NCBI RefSeq assembly: GCF_947169445.1
Contig: NZ_CAMVPU010000001.1
Coordinates: 180,565 to 244,564, forward strand
DNA length: 64,000 nucleotides
DNA from: an uncultured Butyrivibrio sp.
GTDB taxonomy: Bacteria > Bacillota > Clostridia > Lachnospirales > Lachnospiraceae
Reading direction: 5' to 3'
Part shown: in pieces, positions 61,054 to 64,000 of the stretch
Position numbering within the stretch: the first letter of the stretch is position 1
How the letters are laid out: every line of letters starts with the position of its first letter
Translations under genes and position numbers: made by a program
Notes under the pieces: generated by a model
Databases searched by the model: none
What the model was told of the DNA's origin: nothing
The model's input: only the letters and a program-made list of their open reading frames with translations

Positions 61054-62601
61054 TTGGCAAAGATATTACTTGAAATGAAAAATATCACCAAGGAATTCCC
61101 CGGTGTTAAGGCCTTAGATAATGTCAATTTACAGGTAGAAGAGGGAGAAATTCACGCACTAGTTGGTGAAAATGGGGCAGGTAAATCCACGCTTATGAAT
61201 GTTTTAAGTGGAATATATCCATTTGGTTCCTACAGCGGCGATATTATATACGATTCAAAAGAATGTAAATTTAATGAGATCAAGGATAGCGAAGCACTGG
61301 GTATAGTTATTATCCATCAGGAGCTGGCGCTTATTCCTTATATGACAATAGCTGAAAATATGTTCCTTGGAAATGAGAGAGGATCAAGATTTAAGATCAA
61401 CTGGAATGAGACGGGTACTTTGGCAAGACAGTATCTTGATACTGTTGGCCTCAAGGAAAGTACCCAGACATTGATAAAGGATATTGGTGTTGGTAAACAG
61501 CAGCTGGTTGAGATTGCTAAGGCTCTTTCTAAGCATGCAAGACTTCTTATCCTTGATGAGCCTACATCATCTCTTAATGAGACTGATTCAAAGGCGCTAC
61601 TGGATCTTTTGCTCAAACTTAAAAAAGAGCAGAATCTGACTTCAATCATTATTTCTCATAAGCTCAATGAAGTTTCTTATGTAGCAGATAAAATCACAGT
61701 TATCCGTGATGGTTCTACAATAGAGACTTTGACAAAGGGAGTAGATGATTTTTCAGAGAGCAGAATCATCAAAGGTATGGTTGGCCGTGAGCTTTCCGAC
61801 AGATTCCCAAAAAGAAAGCCACACATTGGAGAAGTAATGATGGAGGTAAAGAACTGGAATGTTTACCATCCATTATATAGTGAGAGAAAAATTGTAGATA
61901 ATGTAAATTTCTATGTAAAAAAAGGCGAAGTTCTCGGTATTTCAGGACTTATGGGAGCCGGAAGAACCGAGCTTGCCATGAGTATATTCGGAAAGAGCTA
62001 TGGAGAAAACATATCTGGTCAGCTCTTTATCAATGGAAAAGAAGTACATCTGAATTCGGTACAGGAAGCTATCAAGCATAAACTGGCCTATGTTACTGAG
62101 GACAGAAAAGGAAACGGACTAATTCTATCAAATCCTATAAAGATAAACACAACGCTGGCTAACCTTGATGCAGTCAGCACAAGAACTGTCATTGATAAGG
62201 ATAAAGAATACAAGGTCGCTGTTGATTACAAAGAAAAGCTAAAGACCAAGTGCCCGACTGTTGAACAAAATGTTGGAAATCTAAGTGGTGGTAACCAGCA
62301 GAAGGTTCTTTTGGCTAAGTGGATGTTTGCAGATCCTGATATCCTGATACTTGATGAACCCACAAGAGGTATAGATGTAGGTGCCAAGTACGAGATTTAT
62401 TGTATTATCAATCAGTTGGTAGCTGAGGGTAAATCAGTTATCATGATTTCTTCAGAACTTCCGGAAATTCTGGGAATGTGCGACAGAATTTATGTCATGA
62501 ATGAAGGAAAAATGGTTGGTGAACTGGATGGCAAAGATGCTACCCAGGAAAAGATTATGACTTATATCTTACAGTCATCCGGAAAAAGGGAGGTTAGTTA
62601 A
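61054..62601 (+). CDS. mmsA: Multiple-sugar ABC transporter ATP-binding protein
   Basis: 515-residue tandem ATPase of the XylG/GguA/RbsA type. The first domain has Walker A GENGAGKST and Walker B LLILDEPTSSL. The second domain has the degenerate Walker A-like GLMGAGRTE that is normal for this family, LSGGNQQKVLLAKWM and Walker B ILILDEPTRGIDVGAK. It starts with TTG at 61054 behind AGGAGGGG. The permease gene begins 2 bases after the stop. Confidence 0.95.
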   Translation: MAKILLEMKNITKEFPGVKALDNVNLQVEEGEIHALVGENGAGKSTLMNVLSGIYPFGSYSGDIIYDSKECKFNEIKDSEALGIVIIHQELALIPYMTIAENMFLGNERGSRFKINWNETGTLARQYLDTVGLKESTQTLIKDIGVGKQQLVEIAKALSKHARLLILDEPTSSLNETDSKALLDLLLKLKKEQNLTSIIISHKLNEVSYVADKITVIRDGSTIETLTKGVDDFSESRIIKGMVGRELSDRFPKRKPHIGEVMMEVKNWNVYHPLYSERKIVDNVNFYVKKGEVLGISGLMGAGRTELAMSIFGKSYGENISGQLFINGKEVHLNSVQEAIKHKLAYVTEDRKGNGLILSNPIKINTTLANLDAVSTRTVIDKDKEYKVAVDYKEKLKTKCPTVEQNVGNLSGGNQQKVLLAKWMFADPDILILDEPTRGIDVGAKYEIYCIINQLVAEGKSVIMISSELPEILGMCDRIYVMNEGKMVGELDGKDATQEKIMTYILQSSGKREVS

Positions 62602-62603
62602 TA

Positions 62604-63788
62604 ATGGATAGAGTTTTAGGTTTTTTGAAAAAAAATACTATGATCTTTGTATTGATCATAGTACTTGCATTTTTTGCATGGCAGACAGGGGGCGCAATTC
62701 TTCTGCCTATGAATGTAAGTAACCTGATTTCACAGAATGCATATGTGTTCATTCTTGCAACCGGTATGCTCCTTTGTATTTTGACAGGTGGTAATATTGA
62801 TCTTTCAGTTGGTTCAGTAGTTTGCTTTGTAGGTGCTATAGGTGCAATTCTTATGGTTAATCTCAATGTTCCTACATGGCTTGCTATCATTACAATGATT
62901 CTTATCGGAACAGCTATCGGTGCTTTTCAGGGATTCTGGATTGCTTTTGTAAGAATTCCACCTTTCATTGTTACTCTTGCCGGAATGCTTGCTTTTAGAG
63001 GACTTTCAAACGTTGTGCTTAATGGTCTTACAGTTTCAATCAAAGATCAGACAACATTCGTTAACCTTTTTGGCGGCGGAGCTGACTGCTATATCCATGA
63101 TGTATTTGGAAATGGCGAGCTTAACCTGACTTGTCTTTTTGGAGGACTTCTTGCAGTAGTGATCTTTGTGGCTCTTCAGGTTATAACACGTATCAACAAG
63201 AATAAACATGGTTACGAGACAGAGGCCTTCTGGGCGTTCCTTACAAAAACAGCAGCTGTAGTTGCTGTAGTAATGCTTTTTGCATATAAGCTTGCTCAGC
63301 ACAAAGGACTACCTACAGTACTCATTTGGGTAATCTTAGTTGTACTTGTTTACGGTTACATTACACAGAACACAACAATCGGCAGACATTTCTATGCAGT
63401 TGGTGGCAATGAGAAGGCAACAAAGCTTTCCGGTATTAACACAAACAAGGTTTACTTCCTTGCATATACAAACATGGGCTTCCTTGCAGCTCTGGCAGCA
63501 ATGGTTACAATTGCAAGACTTACATCTGCTCAGCCTACTTATGGCCAGAACTATGAAATGGATGCAATTGGTTCCTGCTTTATAGGTGGTGCTTCTGCCT
63601 ATGGTGGAATCGGAACAGTTCCCGGTGTTATCGTAGGAGCTGTACTTATGGGTGTTATTAACCTTGGTATGTCACTTATGGGTGTTGATGCCAACATGCA
63701 GAAAGTGGTAAAGGGTGTAGTTCTTTTGGCAGCTGTTATCTTTGATGTTGTTTCAAAGCGCGGCGGAAAGATGATAGTCAAGAACTGA
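62604..63788 (+). CDS. mmsB: Multiple-sugar ABC transporter permease
   Basis: 394-residue membrane protein of the XylH/GguB type, with about ten or more hydrophobic segments. GGNIDLSVGSVV, FIVTLAGMLAFRG and GGASAYGGIGTVPGVIVGA are typical of BPD-type ribose/xylose permeases. The length fits XylH/GguB rather than the shorter RbsC. GGGAGG precedes the ATG. With ChvE and MmsA it completes an importer for pentoses and hexoses. Confidence 0.95.
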   Translation: MDRVLGFLKKNTMIFVLIIVLAFFAWQTGGAILLPMNVSNLISQNAYVFILATGMLLCILTGGNIDLSVGSVVCFVGAIGAILMVNLNVPTWLAIITMILIGTAIGAFQGFWIAFVRIPPFIVTLAGMLAFRGLSNVVLNGLTVSIKDQTTFVNLFGGGADCYIHDVFGNGELNLTCLFGGLLAVVIFVALQVITRINKNKHGYETEAFWAFLTKTAAVVAVVMLFAYKLAQHKGLPTVLIWVILVVLVYGYITQNTTIGRHFYAVGGNEKATKLSGINTNKVYFLAYTNMGFLAALAAMVTIARLTSAQPTYGQNYEMDAIGSCFIGGASAYGGIGTVPGVIVGAVLMGVINLGMSLMGVDANMQKVVKGVVLLAAVIFDVVSKRGGKMIVKN

Positions 63789-63808
63789 TTAAAAAACTAT
63801 AAACAAGG

Positions 63809-63850
63809 GCAGGAACTGCGTTTGACATGGTAGCAGTTCCTGCTTTTATT
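63809..63850 (+). terminator. Terminator after mmsB
   Basis: GCAGGAACTGC and GCAGTTCCTGC form a perfect 11-base stem with a 13-base loop, followed by TTTTATT. Confidence 0.85.
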
Positions 63851-63971
63851 ATGCGGAAAATAGGCTTTTTTGGAGAAGAAATCAACTAAATTTTGATGTT
63901 AAAAAAATATCAAAAACCATTGAAATATAGGACAAAGTGTGTAAAAATCTCAAGTTCAGAAGTAAAATAGG

Positions 63972-64000
63972 CTCAATCCTAGAGCACATCTGGGATTGAG
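63972..64000. other. Hairpin at the window edge
   Basis: CTCAATCC pairs with GGATTGAG at the very end of the window; the tail is cut off. The 120 bases before it are AT-rich with no gene seen. It may be a terminator of a gene beyond the edge. Confidence 0.3.

Overview
The window looks like a chromosomal segment of a rumen- or gut-type Lachnospiraceae bacterium, most likely Butyrivibrio or a close relative. The reasons are the AT-rich, low-GC Firmicute character, strong AGGAGG-type ribosome binding sites with several TTG starts, many chemotaxis receptors, cytoplasmic xylan- and pectin-debranching enzymes (GH115, GH51, an SGNH acetylesterase), pyruvate phosphate dikinase, and a YesM/YesN-type two-component system beside sugar ABC transporter genes. 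I see no rRNA, tRNA, CRISPR array, prophage or complete insertion sequence; the one mobile-element-like gene is a PD-(D/E)XK (Rpn-type) protein.

Layout. 1-5.5 kb: the 3' part of prephenate dehydratase, then a polyphosphate block (Ppx/GppA-HD and Ppk1), Maf and a small acidic protein. 5.6-11.3 kb: an EAL-PAS protein on the minus strand, a Cof-type HAD phosphatase, a PHP phosphoesterase and a dCache chemotaxis receptor (minus). 11.6-18.1 kb: TrpB2, ThrH, a HIT protein, a DUF2974 hydrolase with membrane tail, and a second dCache receptor. 18.2-20.8 kb (minus): purC and an ABC-F ATPase. 21-29 kb: an SGNH esterase with SLH-like repeats, DegV (minus), an MFS transporter, GH115 and a membrane-anchored GDPD enzyme. 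29-36.8 kb: ppdK with an unusual C-terminal tail, an sCache receptor, and a FapA/DUF342 protein carrying about eleven 26-residue repeats. 36.9-43.5 kb: a complete F-type ATP synthase operon in which no separate delta gene exists; a delta C-terminal domain is fused to the N-terminus of alpha, and gamma has an extra C-terminal tail. 43.7-48.5 kb: metH (without the reactivation domain), ilvB and ilvN. 48.7-54.2 kb: an Rpn-type protein, GH51, acylphosphatase and a secreted beta-helix-like repeat protein. 54.4-63.8 kb: a xylose-type sensing operon (membrane-anchored binding protein, LytS/YesM kinase, YesN regulator, XylF lipoprotein) followed by chvE-mmsA-mmsB.

How it fits together. GH115, GH51, the SGNH esterase, the MFS carrier and the ChvE-MmsAB importer point to uptake of decorated xylan or pectin fragments, trimming inside the cell, and import of the released monosaccharides. 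The XylFII-LytS-YesN-like module would report extracellular pentose and switch on transport. PPDK, the ATP synthase and polyphosphate enzymes cover energy metabolism.

The most unusual item is the delta-alpha ATP synthase fusion (38335-40134) together with the gamma extension. In a standard F1 the delta N-terminal domain sits on the alpha N-termini and its C-terminal domain grips subunit b. Here the N-terminal domain is missing and the b-gripping domain is covalently attached to alpha, which would place up to three stator-binding domains on each F1. I know of no description of this arrangement, but I could not search.
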